A DNA stretch of 54,145 nucleotides. Source: Pseudomonadota bacterium. GTDB lineage: Bacteria > Pseudomonadota > Gammaproteobacteria > Steroidobacterales > Woeseiaceae. Of this stretch, positions 25,729 to 35,914 are shown one piece after another. The notes beneath the pieces were generated by a model that did not search any database, was not told where the DNA came from, and worked only from the letters and a program-made list of their open reading frames with translations. Every line of letters begins with the position of its first letter. Within the stretch, counting starts at the first letter, position 1. The stretch is taken from NCBI GenBank assembly GCA_022563255.1, contig JADFNS010000022.1:1-54145 (forward strand), given 5' to 3'. The translations under genes were made by a program, and so were the position numbers.

Positions 25729-28197
25729 CTATCTGTATCTATAAGAAAACGAAACGCCAAATGACAGTGGCCGGCCGGTCCCGGTGGTCCAGACATGTCC
25801 CGGTGGCCGGGGCAGGTTTGCCAATCCGCCATAGCCCGGGTCATTGATTTCGATTTCTGCACGCTCATCAAATACGTTTTTGACGTAAAAGGAAGCCGTC
25901 CAGTTGTCCTTTGCGATACCCCCGGATAGATTCACCAGGGTGTATGCGTCCATCTCCTGCCTGGCGGGAACGTTGGTTACGTCCAGGTCGTTCCACCGTG
26001 AGCCCGTATAGGCTACAGCGGCCTGGAAGAAACTGGGCATGGATGCAATCTCAAAATTACTCCGCCAGATGCCGGTCAACTGCAATTTCGGCACAAAGGG
26101 CATGGGCGTGCCTGCCGGCGAATTCGGTGGCAGACCTGCAATACGATCATCGTCTGTGCGCCAGAAATCAGTTTCCAGCGCGGCATCGTTATAGGAGCCT
26201 GCGAACTTCAGCGTGTTGCTGTCATTGACTGCCCAGGTCAGATCCCATTCCACACCATTGGTCTGGGAGTTACCGACATTCTGAACAATGGTCAGGTTGG
26301 ATACGGTGAAGTCGAGGAAACCAAACTGGAAATCATCCCAGTCAAGTCTATAGACCGCACCGTTGAATCGCACACTGCCATCGCCAAGCAACAATTTCCA
26401 GCCGAACTCGTAGTTGGTGACAAAATCAGGCTCGTACTTGGGGATGCCGGGCACTCGTGCGCGGTTCACACCACCGGCCCGGAACCCTTCGGACCAGGTA
26501 ACATAAATCATCTTGTCGTCATCCAGGCGGTATTCCAGGTTGCCCTTGAAGGCCCAGTCATCGCCTTCGGCCACGTCATCCAGAATCCGGGTTTCAAAAC
26601 AGGGAAACTGCATTACGTCGTCTGGACCGAGGTTATCGGGGTCCCCTTGGACAAATTCGCCGTTGATGTATTGACCGGTGCAATGCTCGGCAAAACCGTT
26701 AAAACCATACAGTTCATTCTCGTAGTCGAAGTACCTGGCGCCAACGGTGCCGCTGAATTTATCGTTGAAGTCATAGGTCAGTTCTCCGAATACCGCTGTG
26801 TCCCGATCTGTACGGATCTGGTACGTCTGCCACACCGTGGTGCCTCCATAGCGGCCAGCTGTGGGCTCGACCACCGTCAGAGCGGGGTCCAGATCAGGAA
26901 CGATCCACTGCAGATCGAAGTTGTGCTCCTGTTTTTGGGAAAACAGGCCAGCTGTCCAGCGCAAGCCCTCGTCCGCTGAGGACTGGAAGCGCAGTTCATG
27001 GCTAGTGCGCAAAAACTCATTCTTGGCGCCTACGTACTGCGTTCCAATGGCGCAGTCGCCAGCGGCATTGTAGTAAACACACCACCAGTCTGCTGGATCA
27101 GAATAATCTACTCCCTGATAGGCCCAGTATTCCGTGTAGTCACTGTAGTCGTACTCGTAGTCCTGTTGCCGATTCAGATAAGCACCCGCATAGACGATGT
27201 CGACATCTCCGATACTGCCATTCAGGGTCAGAGAGGCCTGATACCAATCATCTTCGCCAGAGGCAGGCCAGAGTCTGCCAGTTTCCAGATCGCCAAAGAA
27301 CTCCGGGTTGTGCTCCCAATAGCCTTCGTTTTCCGATTGCTGGACTATGAGACCCGGCGTGACTGACCAGTTGTCGTTGAGGTCAATTTTCAGCAACGCT
27401 CGCAGGCCCGTGGTCGTCACTTCGTTGCCGTTTTCCTTGACAAAAGCGGAGTTATCGACCGTATTGGCCTGCGGCCCTGGGAAGGTCATGGTGGTTGGCA
27501 CCTGATCAATAAAGCCGCCTAACTCTTTGTGCCAGCCCACCAGCCTGACTGCGGCGCGCTCGCCCAAAGGATAGTTCAGGAAACCACTCAGGTCATAACC
27601 CGGATCACCGCTTTTGGTCCCGTTGGCTTCCGCGTCAAAACCGCCTTCGATTTTACCCATGACCGGCTGGTTGGTAATAATGCGGATGGTGCCCGACTGG
27701 CTGCCCTGGCCATAGAACGTCCCTTGCGGTCCGGCCAGTACTTCAATCCGGGCGATGTCGTACATGTGGATATCCAGGATCTGGTTGATCGTGGTCACTG
27801 GCTGCTCGTCCAGGTAATAGCCGACGCTGGGCATGGAAGCGGAGTGGTTACCGTCGCCGCCACTGACAATGCCGCGCATGTAGACCTGGCCAAATCCAGG
27901 GCCAAAACCAGCACCGCCGGAGGCAAATTGAACGGTTGGCAGGAAATTGATGAAGTCTTCGAAATTCCGGACATCCAGATTTTCCAGTTCCTCGTTACCC
28001 AGCACCTGGATTGAAACGGCCACATCCTGGAGATTTTGTTCGCGTTTTTGCGCGGTTACGACAATTTCGTCAAGTAAAGCTGAACCAGCGTCCTGAGCCT
28101 GCGCCGGCGCCGGCGCTACAATCATGGCGGAAACGGCTGAACCCGCCAGGGCCAGGGAAATAGACCTTGCCAACTGATTTCGTTTGAATTTCTTCAT
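25729..28197 (-). CDS. TonB-dependent outer-membrane receptor 1, with Tyr/Asp-rich loop
   Basis: The 822-residue protein has a signal peptide (about 1-35, ending APAQAQD). A TonB-box-like LLDEIVVTAQKREQNLQDV precedes a plug domain (about 45-165, with RIEVLAGPQGTFYGQG). A 22-strand-type barrel follows and ends in SFGVSFSYRYR. Barrel strands alternate with loops. The loop at residues 346-382 is unusual, with nine Tyr and nine Asp/Glu in 37 residues and Cys at 373 and 382. The receptor imports an unknown ligand with TonB energy. It is divergent from a TPR sulfotransferase (143-base gap) and upstream of the MbnPH module, so copper complexes are one possible ligand. Confidence 0.92.
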   Translation of the reverse strand: MKKFKRNQLARSISLALAGSAVSAMIVAPAPAQAQDAGSALLDEIVVTAQKREQNLQDVAVSIQVLGNEELENLDVRNFEDFINFLPTVQFASGGAGFGPGFGQVYMRGIVSGGDGNHSASMPSVGYYLDEQPVTTINQILDIHMYDIARIEVLAGPQGTFYGQGSQSGTIRIITNQPVMGKIEGGFDAEANGTKSGDPGYDLSGFLNYPLGERAAVRLVGWHKELGGFIDQVPTTMTFPGPQANTVDNSAFVKENGNEVTTTGLRALLKIDLNDNWSVTPGLIVQQSENEGYWEHNPEFFGDLETGRLWPASGEDDWYQASLTLNGSIGDVDIVYAGAYLNRQQDYEYDYSDYTEYWAYQGVDYSDPADWWCVYYNAAGDCAIGTQYVGAKNEFLRTSHELRFQSSADEGLRWTAGLFSQKQEHNFDLQWIVPDLDPALTVVEPTAGRYGGTTVWQTYQIRTDRDTAVFGELTYDFNDKFSGTVGARYFDYENELYGFNGFAEHCTGQYINGEFVQGDPDNLGPDDVMQFPCFETRILDDVAEGDDWAFKGNLEYRLDDDKMIYVTWSEGFRAGGVNRARVPGIPKYEPDFVTNYEFGWKLLLGDGSVRFNGAVYRLDWDDFQFGFLDFTVSNLTIVQNVGNSQTNGVEWDLTWAVNDSNTLKFAGSYNDAALETDFWRTDDDRIAGLPPNSPAGTPMPFVPKLQLTGIWRSNFEIASMPSFFQAAVAYTGSRWNDLDVTNVPARQEMDAYTLVNLSGGIAKDNWTASFYVKNVFDERAEIEINDPGYGGLANLPRPPGHVWTTGTGRPLSFGVSFSYRYR
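27052..27162 (-). other. Tyrosine/acid-rich receptor loop 1 (residues 346-382)
   Basis: This part of TonB receptor 1 encodes segments such as DYEYDYSDYTEYWAYQ and DYSDPADWWCVYYN: nine Tyr and nine acidic residues in 37, ending with a Cys. It sits between two predicted barrel strands (DVDIVYAGAYLNR before, EFLRTSHELRFQ after), so it should be surface exposed. Tyrosines beside acidic residues are what tyrosylprotein sulfotransferases prefer. That it is modified is a hypothesis. Confidence 0.7.
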
Positions 28198-28340
28198 TTG
28201 ATTCCCCCCCGGAAACTGTTATTGATTGTTATATGCTCCAATTCTATACGATTTCGCGTTAAACCGCTGCAAAAAGAACGATATGCACCCGCAATCCGAA
28301 ATCACTCCCTCTCGGACTGTAATCGTGGATAATATCGTCC

Positions 28341-30356
28341 ATGTCAATGGCCGATAAAACCAACAGAGGTGACCTGCAAATCGCCCTCAAGAATGCGGCT
28401 GATCTGCTCGCTCACGATCCGCAGTTGGCGGAAGAGCAGGCGCATGAGATTCTGAAAGTGTATCCCGATACCGTTGGGGCAAAACGGGTACTTGCTACTG
28501 CTTATCGCCTGCAGAAAATGCCACAAAAGGGGCTGGATGTATTAACGCCACTGCTTGGCGGACACACCGATTCTCCTGATTTCCTGCATGAAATCGCACA
28601 ATGCCAGGGTGGCGTCGGGCGGGGGGATGATGCCATCAGATCCCTGCAAAGAGCTGTCACGATCGACCCGAAGCATGCGGCGGCCTGGCAAAGTCTCGGC
28701 CATCAGTTGGCGGTCGCCGGTGACGAAGAAGGCAGCCGCCAGGCTTTTGATCGGCATTTCGAACTTTCGACCCCCCATCCGGAGCTGGTCGAGGCCGCCA
28801 GACTGTTGCGGAAAGGGAAACTGGGCAAGTCGGAACGCATTGTTCGCGATTTGCTGAAAAAGCACCCCACAGATGTGTCCGCCATGCGGGTGCTGGCCGA
28901 TATCGGCATCAAACTGGGGCATTGGAAAGACGCCAGTCATCTGCTTGAGCGTTGCCTGGAACTGGCGCCGGATTTTCATGTGGCAAGACACAGCTACGCA
29001 ATGGCTCTGATGCGCCTGCAGAAGCCGGAGGCTGCAATACATGAGGCTGAGAAATTACTGGCGCAGGAACCGAACAATCCCAATTTTCTGACGCTCAAGG
29101 CCTCCTTCCTGACTCGAAATGGGGATCAGTCAGGGGCGCTCGAGATTTACGAAAAGGTCCTGAAGAACTACCCCAACCAGGCCAGGGCCCAGATGAGCTA
29201 CGGTCACACGCTAAAAACGGTCGGAAGGCTGGATGAAGCCATCGAAGCCTACCAAAAATGCATCCGCCTGAGCCCCGAGGTGGGCGAAGCCTATTGGAGC
29301 CTGGCCAACCTGAAGACCTTCGGATTCAGTGACGAAGACATCGACAACATGCGCAGGCAGGTAACGACCGAGGGCGGCGATGCCGATGACCAGTCGCACC
29401 TGGCCTTCGCGCTGGGGAAAGCACTGGAGGACCGCAAGGGATACGACGAATCGTTCAAATTTTACAGGCGCGGCAACGCCATCCGGCGAATTGAGCATCG
29501 CCACAACGCAAAAATCAATGTCCTGGAGTCGCTTCGGCAGGTTCGGGCCTTGCCGAGGGAGTTCTTCGAGCAACGCAAGGGCTGGGGTTGCCAGGCGCCA
29601 GATCCGATTTTCATCGTCGGTCTGCCGCGCGCCGGCTCGACCCTGCTGGAACAGATCCTGGCCAGCCATTCACAGGTTGAAGGCACATCTGAACTGCAGG
29701 ATATCATCACGATTTCGCGCAAGCTGGGCGACAAGGACCGAGAAAAACCATCAGGAAAATATCCGGAAGTACTTGCCGAGCTAAGCGAGAACGAGTTCCG
29801 GGAGCTGGGTGAGGGTTACCTGAAGACCACCCGCATTCAACGCAGCGACACCCCGTTTTTTATCGACAAGATGCCCAATAATTTTCGGCACGTCGGATTG
29901 ATCCACCTGATTCTGCCGAACAGCAAGATCATTGACGCGAGACGCCACCCGATGGGAGGCTGTTTTTCCGGTTTCAAGCAGTTGTTCGCCCACGGCCAGA
30001 CTTTTACCTACGGTCTTGAAGATATCGGCAAGTACTACCGGGATTACGTCAGGGTGATGAACCACTGGGACGAGTCATTACCCGGCCGCGTGCACCGCGT
30101 GCAGTACGAAGAAATGGTAGCCGACACCGAGGCACAGATCCGCGCGTTGCTGGACTATTGCGAACTGGAATTCGAAGAACAGTGCCTGAGGTTTTACGAA
30201 ACCGAACGGTCCATACGCACGCCCAGCGCAGAGCAGGTCCGCAAGCCGATCTACAAAGAAGGTCTGGAGCAGTGGCGAAACTTCGAAGCTCACCTCGATC
30301 CGCTCAAGGAAGCGTTGGGGCCGGAGATCCGGCAGCAGTATTCCATAGACCTCTGA
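28341..30356 (+). CDS. TPR-repeat sulfotransferase 1
   Basis: The 671-residue protein starts at ATG 28341 and has no signal peptide, so it is cytoplasmic. Residues about 10-400 are tetratricopeptide repeats (for example NPNFLTLKASFLTRNGDQSG, RLDEAIEAYQKCIRLSPEVG). The C-terminal domain is a PAPS-dependent sulfotransferase. Its 5'-phosphosulfate loop is IFIVGLPRAGSTLLEQIL near residue 421, an acidic strand EGTSELQD follows, and the 3'-phosphate site is ARRHPMGGCFSGFKQLF. The arrangement (TPR plus Sulfotransfer domain related to eukaryotic TPST) is typical of bacterial protein- or peptide-modifying candidates. It is divergent from TonB receptor 1 and followed two bases later by a second enzyme of the same kind. 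Confidence 0.88.
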   Translation: MSMADKTNRGDLQIALKNAADLLAHDPQLAEEQAHEILKVYPDTVGAKRVLATAYRLQKMPQKGLDVLTPLLGGHTDSPDFLHEIAQCQGGVGRGDDAIRSLQRAVTIDPKHAAAWQSLGHQLAVAGDEEGSRQAFDRHFELSTPHPELVEAARLLRKGKLGKSERIVRDLLKKHPTDVSAMRVLADIGIKLGHWKDASHLLERCLELAPDFHVARHSYAMALMRLQKPEAAIHEAEKLLAQEPNNPNFLTLKASFLTRNGDQSGALEIYEKVLKNYPNQARAQMSYGHTLKTVGRLDEAIEAYQKCIRLSPEVGEAYWSLANLKTFGFSDEDIDNMRRQVTTEGGDADDQSHLAFALGKALEDRKGYDESFKFYRRGNAIRRIEHRHNAKINVLESLRQVRALPREFFEQRKGWGCQAPDPIFIVGLPRAGSTLLEQILASHSQVEGTSELQDIITISRKLGDKDREKPSGKYPEVLAELSENEFRELGEGYLKTTRIQRSDTPFFIDKMPNNFRHVGLIHLILPNSKIIDARRHPMGGCFSGFKQLFAHGQTFTYGLEDIGKYYRDYVRVMNHWDESLPGRVHRVQYEEMVADTEAQIRALLDYCELEFEEQCLRFYETERSIRTPSAEQVRKPIYKEGLEQWRNFEAHLDPLKEALGPEIRQQYSIDL

Positions 30357-30358
30357 GT

Positions 30359-31984
30359 ATGGACTTGCAAGAATCGCTGCAGCGAGCGTTGCATCACCTG
30401 CAAACCGGCGTGCCGGCAATGTGTGTATCTGCATGCGATGAAATTCTCGCCGAAAGTCCGGGGTTGATTCAAGCACTGTATTTGCGCGGTTGTGCCGCAT
30501 TTGAAACTGGCGACATCGCCATGTCGATCAATGACCTCGATATCGTCCACAACAACCATCCGGAGCACCTGCAAGCGGCCTACCATTTAGGGCGATCTTT
30601 ACGGGCAGCAGGCAGACTCGAAGAGGCTCTGGAGCCGCTGCAAGCAGCCTTGAGTGAGGACGAACTCACAATACAGGCCCGCTACGAACTCGCCACTTGC
30701 CTCGCGCGGTTGCGGCGCAGACCCGAGGCCATCCATCACTACCAGGCCATCCTGACGTTGCAGCCTGGCGATGCGCAAGTGGCCGCCAATCTGGCTGCAT
30801 TGCTGGAACGCGAAAATCGCCTGGATGAAGCCGAAAGCTGGACCAGTAAAGCGCTACTGATGAATCCGACCAATGAGACGGCACAAATGACGCGCGCCAC
30901 GCTGGATCGGCGCGGCGGAAAATATCTGGAAGCAGCAAAAGGACTGCGAAGTTTGATTCCAGAAATCAGCAACCTCACTAACCGCAGCATCGCCTGGAAT
31001 CAGTTGGGTCAATGCCTGGAAGGCCAGGGGGACTGGGACGAGGCCTTCAATGCCTTCAGTGAATCCAACCGAATAATGAAAAAGGACTGTACAGGCTCCC
31101 TCCCCGACCCACGAGGTCCGCACAGTCTGCAAACCCTGGCCCGGATTCAGGAGTGGCTGCAGGATAATCCTATGGCAGATTGGAATGAGCCGGCCACTAA
31201 TGACACTGGCGGTATCGCATTCCTCGTTGGCTTTCCAAGGTCCGGCACCACGTTGCTGGATCGTATGCTCCGGGCTCATCCGGATATTGAAGTAGTCGAA
31301 GAAAAGACCCTGTTCTCTTTGCTCCACCAGGACTGGTCGGAACCGGGTACGCTGGAGGGACTGGCCGACCTCAACGACGCGCAGATCACCGATGCGCGTA
31401 ACATCTACCGACGGGAAATGTCACGGCACCGGCGCCAACCGCAACGATCCCTTGTGATTGACAAACTGCCGCTGAATCTGGCCTACCTTTTCCTGATTCG
31501 TCGGCTGTTTCCGGAAGCACCGGTGATATTTCTGCAGCGCCACCCTATGGATGTCTGCATCAGCTGCTATTTTCAGGCGTTCGAGATTGAAGGGTCGATG
31601 GCCTACTTTCTCGATATCCGGCAGACAGCGCAGTACTACAATGCTGTTATGCAGGTGGCAGTACCGTCCATGGACCAGGTTGGCGGTCCACTACACCGAT
31701 TGCGTTACGAAGACCTCGTGGCCGAGCCGCAAGACCAGCTAATGGCATTGATTAGTTTCCTCGCCCTGGAATGGCATGATTCGATCCTGGAGTACCTGCA
31801 GCAGGGCGCCGGCCAAACAAGCAATACTCCCAGCTACCAACAGGTGTCGCAGCCACTGCATACTCGATCGATTGGAAAGTGGCGACATTACTCAAGACAG
31901 CTTGAATCCAGCGTTTCGCTCCTGCAGCCATGGGTAAGGCGATTTGGATATCAGGAATTGGACACAGCTAGAAGCGCAGAATAA
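30359..31984 (+). CDS. TPR-repeat sulfotransferase 2
   Basis: The start is ATG 30359, two bases after the stop of sulfotransferase 1; the frame stays open further upstream only because it overlaps that gene. The 541-residue product has TPR repeats in residues about 1-270 (AAYHLGRSLRAAGRLEEALE and similar). The sulfotransferase domain follows, with the PAPS loop FLVGFPRSGTTLLDRML near residue 287, then AHPDIEVVEEKTLF. The PRSGTTL...AHPD...EE spacing is strikingly like human TPST, in which a Glu of this segment is the catalytic base. The 3'-phosphate site is LQRHPMDVCISCYFQ. It is probably co-translated with sulfotransferase 1, so they may share or divide substrates. Confidence 0.88.
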   Translation: MDLQESLQRALHHLQTGVPAMCVSACDEILAESPGLIQALYLRGCAAFETGDIAMSINDLDIVHNNHPEHLQAAYHLGRSLRAAGRLEEALEPLQAALSEDELTIQARYELATCLARLRRRPEAIHHYQAILTLQPGDAQVAANLAALLERENRLDEAESWTSKALLMNPTNETAQMTRATLDRRGGKYLEAAKGLRSLIPEISNLTNRSIAWNQLGQCLEGQGDWDEAFNAFSESNRIMKKDCTGSLPDPRGPHSLQTLARIQEWLQDNPMADWNEPATNDTGGIAFLVGFPRSGTTLLDRMLRAHPDIEVVEEKTLFSLLHQDWSEPGTLEGLADLNDAQITDARNIYRREMSRHRRQPQRSLVIDKLPLNLAYLFLIRRLFPEAPVIFLQRHPMDVCISCYFQAFEIEGSMAYFLDIRQTAQYYNAVMQVAVPSMDQVGGPLHRLRYEDLVAEPQDQLMALISFLALEWHDSILEYLQQGAGQTSNTPSYQQVSQPLHTRSIGKWRHYSRQLESSVSLLQPWVRRFGYQELDTARSAE

Positions 31985-32009
31985 AAAACCGGTCTCTTCA
32001 AGAGATCGG
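31981..32009 (-). terminator. Hairpin with T-run on the minus strand
   Basis: A nine-base stem with one G-T pair (CCGGTCTCT, loop TCA, AGAGATCGG) lies at 31989-32009. Read on the minus strand it is followed by TTTTTTAT. It could end transcripts from deaD, whose stop is 224 bases upstream. It also lies just after the sulfotransferase 2 stop. Confidence 0.5.
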
Positions 32010-32170
32010 GTATTTGGCACATCAACAAACTGATCGAAAGGAGGAAAGAGCACCCGGAACGATCAATCACGGACTCCAGGTTGTGGGTGTACTCCGGTCA
32101 CATGGTTTACACCTTCGAACCTGTGAGTCAGCTCTTTCTACAAACACAAAAAAAGGGATCAGAGCCCAAT

Positions 32171-32220
32171 TTGCATGACAGTGCAGGACCATGCAGAGCT
32201 AGTTCACGCAAAACTCAAGC
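32171..32220 (+). repeat. Dispersed repeat, copy 1
   Basis: About 50 bases here align with 35664-35712. Both copies include TTCACGCAAAACTCA preceded by a similar GCAGGAC...GCAGAGCT stretch. In matching frames the copies read QDHAELVHAKL and QDCAQLIHAKL, so the repeat may be a coding remnant. The adjoining AAAAAAAGGGATCAGAGCCCAATTT-like bases resemble mobile-element ends, but no element was identified. Confidence 0.55.
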
Positions 32221-32232
32221 TCTGAAAGAACC

Positions 32233-33903
32233 CTACTTACCCCGCTTCCTCGGTTTCTTGTTCCGTGGCGCAGGCTTCGACCTGGCTTCGCCGTGCAATG
32301 AAATATTCATCGCCTGACCGCATACCCGGACTTTTTTCAGGCCCACAAATATGTCTTTTGGCATTCCTGCCGGGAGATCGACCAGGCTGTACTGTGCCTC
32401 AATTTTGATACTCCCGATATGCTCACCATCCAAACCCGATTCGTTGGCGATAGCACCAACGATATTGCCTGGCTTGACGCCGTGCAGATGACCGACCTCT
32501 ATCCGATACCGCTTCGAACCACGCTCCACATCCCGAAGAGGCTTCATTTTGGCTTTGCCCGTGTTTTTGTCAGGAGCGAGCAGCATCGGCTTGTCGCCAA
32601 TGGTCATTTTCGCCAGAGCGGCTGCAATTTCGACTGCAGGAACATCGTGCTCCTGCCGATATTGCTCGACAAGGCCCTGCATGAATCCGAGCTCACCCAG
32701 GCTAAGCGTATCCGTAATATTCTGTTTGAAATCGGCAATGCGCTTATTGTTAACGGCTTCCGTGCTCGGCAGCACCATCTGCTCGATTTTCTGCCGCGTT
32801 GCTTTTTCAATCGCCGACAACATGCGTCGCTCACGCGGCGCTACAAACACGATGGCATCACCACGTCGCCCCGCCCGTCCCGTACGGCCGATGCGGTGAA
32901 TGTACGCCTCGGTATCGTATGGAATATCGTAGTTGATAACGTGACTGATCCTGTCTACGTCGAGACCGCGTGCTGCAATATCGGTCGCGACGAGAATATC
33001 CAGCGACCCATTCTTCAGCCGCTCAACGGTTTGTTCACGATGCTTCTGAGCCATGTCGCCGTTCATCGCGGCGGCAGCGTAGCCGCGGGCCTCAAGTTTC
33101 TCGGCAAGTTCCGTTGTTGCGGTCTTGGTGCGAACAAATATCAGAATGGCATTGAAGGACTCGACCTCGAGTATCCGCGTAAGTGCGTCAAGTTTGTGCA
33201 GGCCACTAACCTGCCAATAACGTTGGCGAATGGTTTCTGCTGTTGCGGTGCGCGCCTTGATCGAAATTTCCGCTGGGTCATTCAGATAGCGCCGCGCAAT
33301 TCGTTCGACCTGCCTGGGCATCGTTGCGGAGAACAACACCATTTGACGTTTGTCAGGCGTTTGATCGAGTATCCACTCCACTTCGTCAATGAATCCCATG
33401 CGTAGCATCTCATCAGCTTCGTCCAGGACCACAGCCTGCAGGCCGCCGAGTTTCAGCGTACCTTTGCGCATGTGGTCCATCAGACGACCGGGCGTTCCGA
33501 CGACAACCTGTACGCCCCGTTTAAGTTGCCGAATTTGACCGCCATATTCCTGGCCACCGTAAATGGGCAGCACATGAAATCCTTTAATGTGGGACGCGTA
33601 ATGCTGAAACGCTTCGGCCACTTGAATGGCCAGTTCACGAGTAGGAGTAAGGGTCAGGACCTGAACGTTTTTGTTCTGCACGTTAATACGGGACAGTAAC
33701 GGCAAAGCGAATGCTGCTGTCTTTCCAGTGCCCGTGGGTGCATGTCCCAGAATGTCCCGGCCGTTCATCAATGGTGGTATCGCCTGGCTTTGAATCGGGG
33801 TTGGTGTTTCATAGCCGATCTCATCCAACACTCGTATCAGGGGTTCGGATAGCTTGAGATCGCGGAAACTGGTCGTGCCTGGCCTGGCATCAAACTTGGA
33901 CAT
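32233..33903 (-). CDS. deaD: DEAD-box RNA helicase DeaD/CsdA-like
   Basis: The 556-residue protein starts at ATG 33903. Helicase motifs are in order: Q-motif [14 protein letters not shown] (about 32), Walker [12 protein letters not shown] (about 54), PTRELA, DEAD in [13 protein letters not shown] (about 157), SAT in [19 protein letters not shown], and [11 protein letters not shown] (about 328). The C-terminal part has a DbpA-type RNA-binding domain ([19 protein letters not shown]) and a short basic tail ending [11 protein letters not shown]. It is somewhat shorter than E. coli DeaD (629 residues) because the tail is reduced. It would unwind RNA during ribosome assembly or cold adaptation. It is divergent from the ABC-F gene. 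Confidence 0.9.
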   Translation of the reverse strand: MSKFDARPGTTSFRDLKLSEPLIRVLDEIGYETPTPIQSQAIPPLMNGRDILGHAPTGTGKTAAFALPLLSRINVQNKNVQVLTLTPTRELAIQVAEAFQHYASHIKGFHVLPIYGGQEYGGQIRQLKRGVQVVVGTPGRLMDHMRKGTLKLGGLQAVVLDEADEMLRMGFIDEVEWILDQTPDKRQMVLFSATMPRQVERIARRYLNDPAEISIKARTATAETIRQRYWQVSGLHKLDALTRILEVESFNAILIFVRTKTATTELAEKLEARGYAAAAMNGDMAQKHREQTVERLKNGSLDILVATDIAARGLDVDRISHVINYDIPYDTEAYIHRIGRTGRAGRRGDAIVFVAPRERRMLSAIEKATRQKIEQMVLPSTEAVNNKRIADFKQNITDTLSLGELGFMQGLVEQYRQEHDVPAVEIAAALAKMTIGDKPMLLAPDKNTGKAKMKPLRDVERGSKRYRIEVGHLHGVKPGNIVGAIANESGLDGEHIGSIKIEAQYSLVDLPAGMPKDIFVGLKKVRVCGQAMNISLHGEARSKPAPRNKKPRKRGK

Positions 33904-34001
33904 CGTATTGCTCTGGAGTAGGAAGAAGCCGCTGGAGGGCCCACCGGCGGGCGGAGCATGATAGCATCCGGCCGCTGATTAACTCCGCCCGGCCCAAACC
34001 C

Positions 34002-35612
34002 ATGATTTCTGCAAATAATCTGTCGATTCAGTTCGGCGCTAAACCCCTGTTCGAGAACGTTTCCGCGACCTTCGGCAACGGCAATCGCTTTGGCCTGATC
34101 GGCGCGAACGGATGCGGCAAATCAACATTAATGAAAATACTGGCCGGAGATCTGGAACCCACTGCTGGCAACGTTTCTATTGATCCCAATGCCCGAGTCG
34201 GACAGCTTTCGCAGGACCAGTTCGCGTACGAAGAATATCGCGTACTGGACGTGGTGATGATGGGTTACGAGAAATTCTGGGCCGTGATGCAGGAACGTGA
34301 TCGCATCTACTCGCTGCCCGAGATGAGTGACGAAGAAGGCATTCTCGTCGCTCACCTTGAGGGCGAATTCGCAGAAATGGACGGATATTCGGCGGAATCG
34401 CGGGCCGGCGAGCTCCTGGAGGACATCGGTATCCCGGTCAATCAACACCATGGATTAATGAGCGCCATAGCGCCGGGCTGGAAGCTCCGGGTGCTCCTCG
34501 CACAGGCGCTGTTCTCCGATCCGGACGTGTTGCTGCTCGACGAGCCCACCAACAACCTCGATATCAACACAATCCGATGGCTGGAAGACTTCCTGGACTC
34601 CAGCAAGTCGACGATGATCATCATTTCGCATGATCGTCACTTTCTAAACCGTGTGTGCACGCACATAGCCGATCTGGACTATGGCAAGCTGCAGGTTTTT
34701 CGGGGCAATTACGACGAGTACATGACAGCGGCAACGCAGGTGCGTGAGCGAATGTACGCGGACAATGCCAAGAAGAAAGTCAAGATGGCCGAGTTGCAGG
34801 CATTTGTTAGTCGTTTTTCGGCCAATGCTTCAAAAGCGAAACAAGCCACGTCGCGCGCCAGGCAGCTTGAGAAAATTCAGCTCGAAGACATCAAACCGTC
34901 GAGCCGTGTCAGCCCGTACATTCGTTTCGAGCAGGCCAAACCACTGCGTCGTCTCGCTGTTGAAGCGACGGGTTTGAGCAAGAGTTTCGATGATGGTCCA
35001 CTCTTTGAGAACCTGGACCTCACAATCGAGGCGGGCTCACGTGTCGCAATTCTTGGTCCGAACGGCATCGGCAAGACGACGCTTCTACGTTGTCTGCTGC
35101 AGGAGCTCGATGTTGAGAGCGGCGAGGTCAGGTGGGCAGAGAACTCACAGTGTGGCTATTTGGCTCAAGATAATGCGCAAGAGTTTGAACACGACATCAG
35201 CCTGTTTGACTGGATCACACAGTGGCAACCGACCGGCTCACCCGAGGAGTTGCTCCGCGCCACGCTCGGCCGAATGTTGTTTTCCAGAGAAGACAGTGAG
35301 AAATCAGTGAAGGTCGCATCGGGCGGCGAACAACGTCGCTTGATGTTCGCCAAGCTGGCTTTGCAGAAACCGAATGTGATCGTGATGGACGAGCCGACGA
35401 ATCACCTCGACATGGAATCGATCGAGGCCCTGAATCTGGCTCTCGAAAATTATCCGGGCACGCTGATCTTTGTCAGCCATGACAGGGATTTCGTAGCGTC
35501 GCTTGCGACACGCATCATCGAAATGACGCCGGAGAAGATCATCGACTATCCGGGCACCTACGATGAGTACCTTCGTTCGCAGGGGCTAAATGAGAGGACT
35601 CGTGCCGCATGA
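34002..35612 (+). CDS. ybiT: ABC-F family ATPase YbiT-like
   Basis: The 536-residue protein has two ABC domains and no membrane segment. The first has Walker [16 protein letters not shown] (about 31), a degenerate signature and Walker [12 protein letters not shown] (about 178). An ABC-F linker of charged helix follows ([20 protein letters not shown]). The second domain has Walker [15 protein letters not shown] (about 349), signature [14 protein letters not shown] and [12 protein letters not shown] (about 463). The length and [14 protein letters not shown] features match YbiT, a ribosome-associated ABC-F translation factor. It is transcribed away from deaD, so both lie in a housekeeping island between the receptor/sulfotransferase loci. 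Confidence 0.88.
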   Translation: MISANNLSIQFGAKPLFENVSATFGNGNRFGLIGANGCGKSTLMKILAGDLEPTAGNVSIDPNARVGQLSQDQFAYEEYRVLDVVMMGYEKFWAVMQERDRIYSLPEMSDEEGILVAHLEGEFAEMDGYSAESRAGELLEDIGIPVNQHHGLMSAIAPGWKLRVLLAQALFSDPDVLLLDEPTNNLDINTIRWLEDFLDSSKSTMIIISHDRHFLNRVCTHIADLDYGKLQVFRGNYDEYMTAATQVRERMYADNAKKKVKMAELQAFVSRFSANASKAKQATSRARQLEKIQLEDIKPSSRVSPYIRFEQAKPLRRLAVEATGLSKSFDDGPLFENLDLTIEAGSRVAILGPNGIGKTTLLRCLLQELDVESGEVRWAENSQCGYLAQDNAQEFEHDISLFDWITQWQPTGSPEELLRATLGRMLFSREDSEKSVKVASGGEQRRLMFAKLALQKPNVIVMDEPTNHLDMESIEALNLALENYPGTLIFVSHDRDFVASLATRIIEMTPEKIIDYPGTYDEYLRSQGLNERTRAA

Positions 35613-35663
35613 CCAGACGAATGCTATTTGGCTGAGTGTTTCAGTAGGTTACCGGGGCATCCG

Positions 35664-35712
35664 TTGCAAGAATTGCAGGACTGTGCACAGCTCATTCACG
35701 CAAAACTCACGC
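35664..35712 (+). repeat. Dispersed repeat, copy 2
   Basis: This is the second copy of the roughly 50-base repeat seen at 32171-32220, in the same orientation. It abuts the IS3 OrfB remnant, which suggests the repeat travelled with, or was broken by, insertion-sequence activity. Confidence 0.55.
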
Positions 35713-35714
35713 AA

Positions 35715-35914
35715 AGAGTAGCGATATCACGCACATCCGCACCCACGAGGGTTGGCTGTACCTTGGTCATTCTGGACCTGTTCTCACGCCGGGTTATCGG
35801 CTGCTCTTTGCAGGCCAGCCTGAGTCGTCGATTACATAGAGACGTTTTACCACAGCAAACGCCGGCACGGTTTCAACGTGATACCCACTGACGCAGCAGG
35901 AATGTATGCGCCTT
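35715..35914 (+). pseudogene. IS3-family OrfB (DDE transposase) remnant
   Basis: Pieces of an IS3 OrfB integrase core are readable but in different frames. ITHIRTHEGWLYL comes first, then after a frameshift VILDLFSRRVIGCSLQAS around a catalytic Asp region. After an internal deletion it ends YIETFYHSKRRHGFN, close to the usual C-terminus, stopping at about 35914. Most of the roughly 280-residue protein is missing, so it is inactive. It touches the 3' end of TonB receptor 2 on the other strand. Confidence 0.8.

Noticed and set aside
32419..33405. A 328-codon plus-strand open frame
   Set aside because: It is antisense to deaD, which carries every helicase motif, and resembles no protein.
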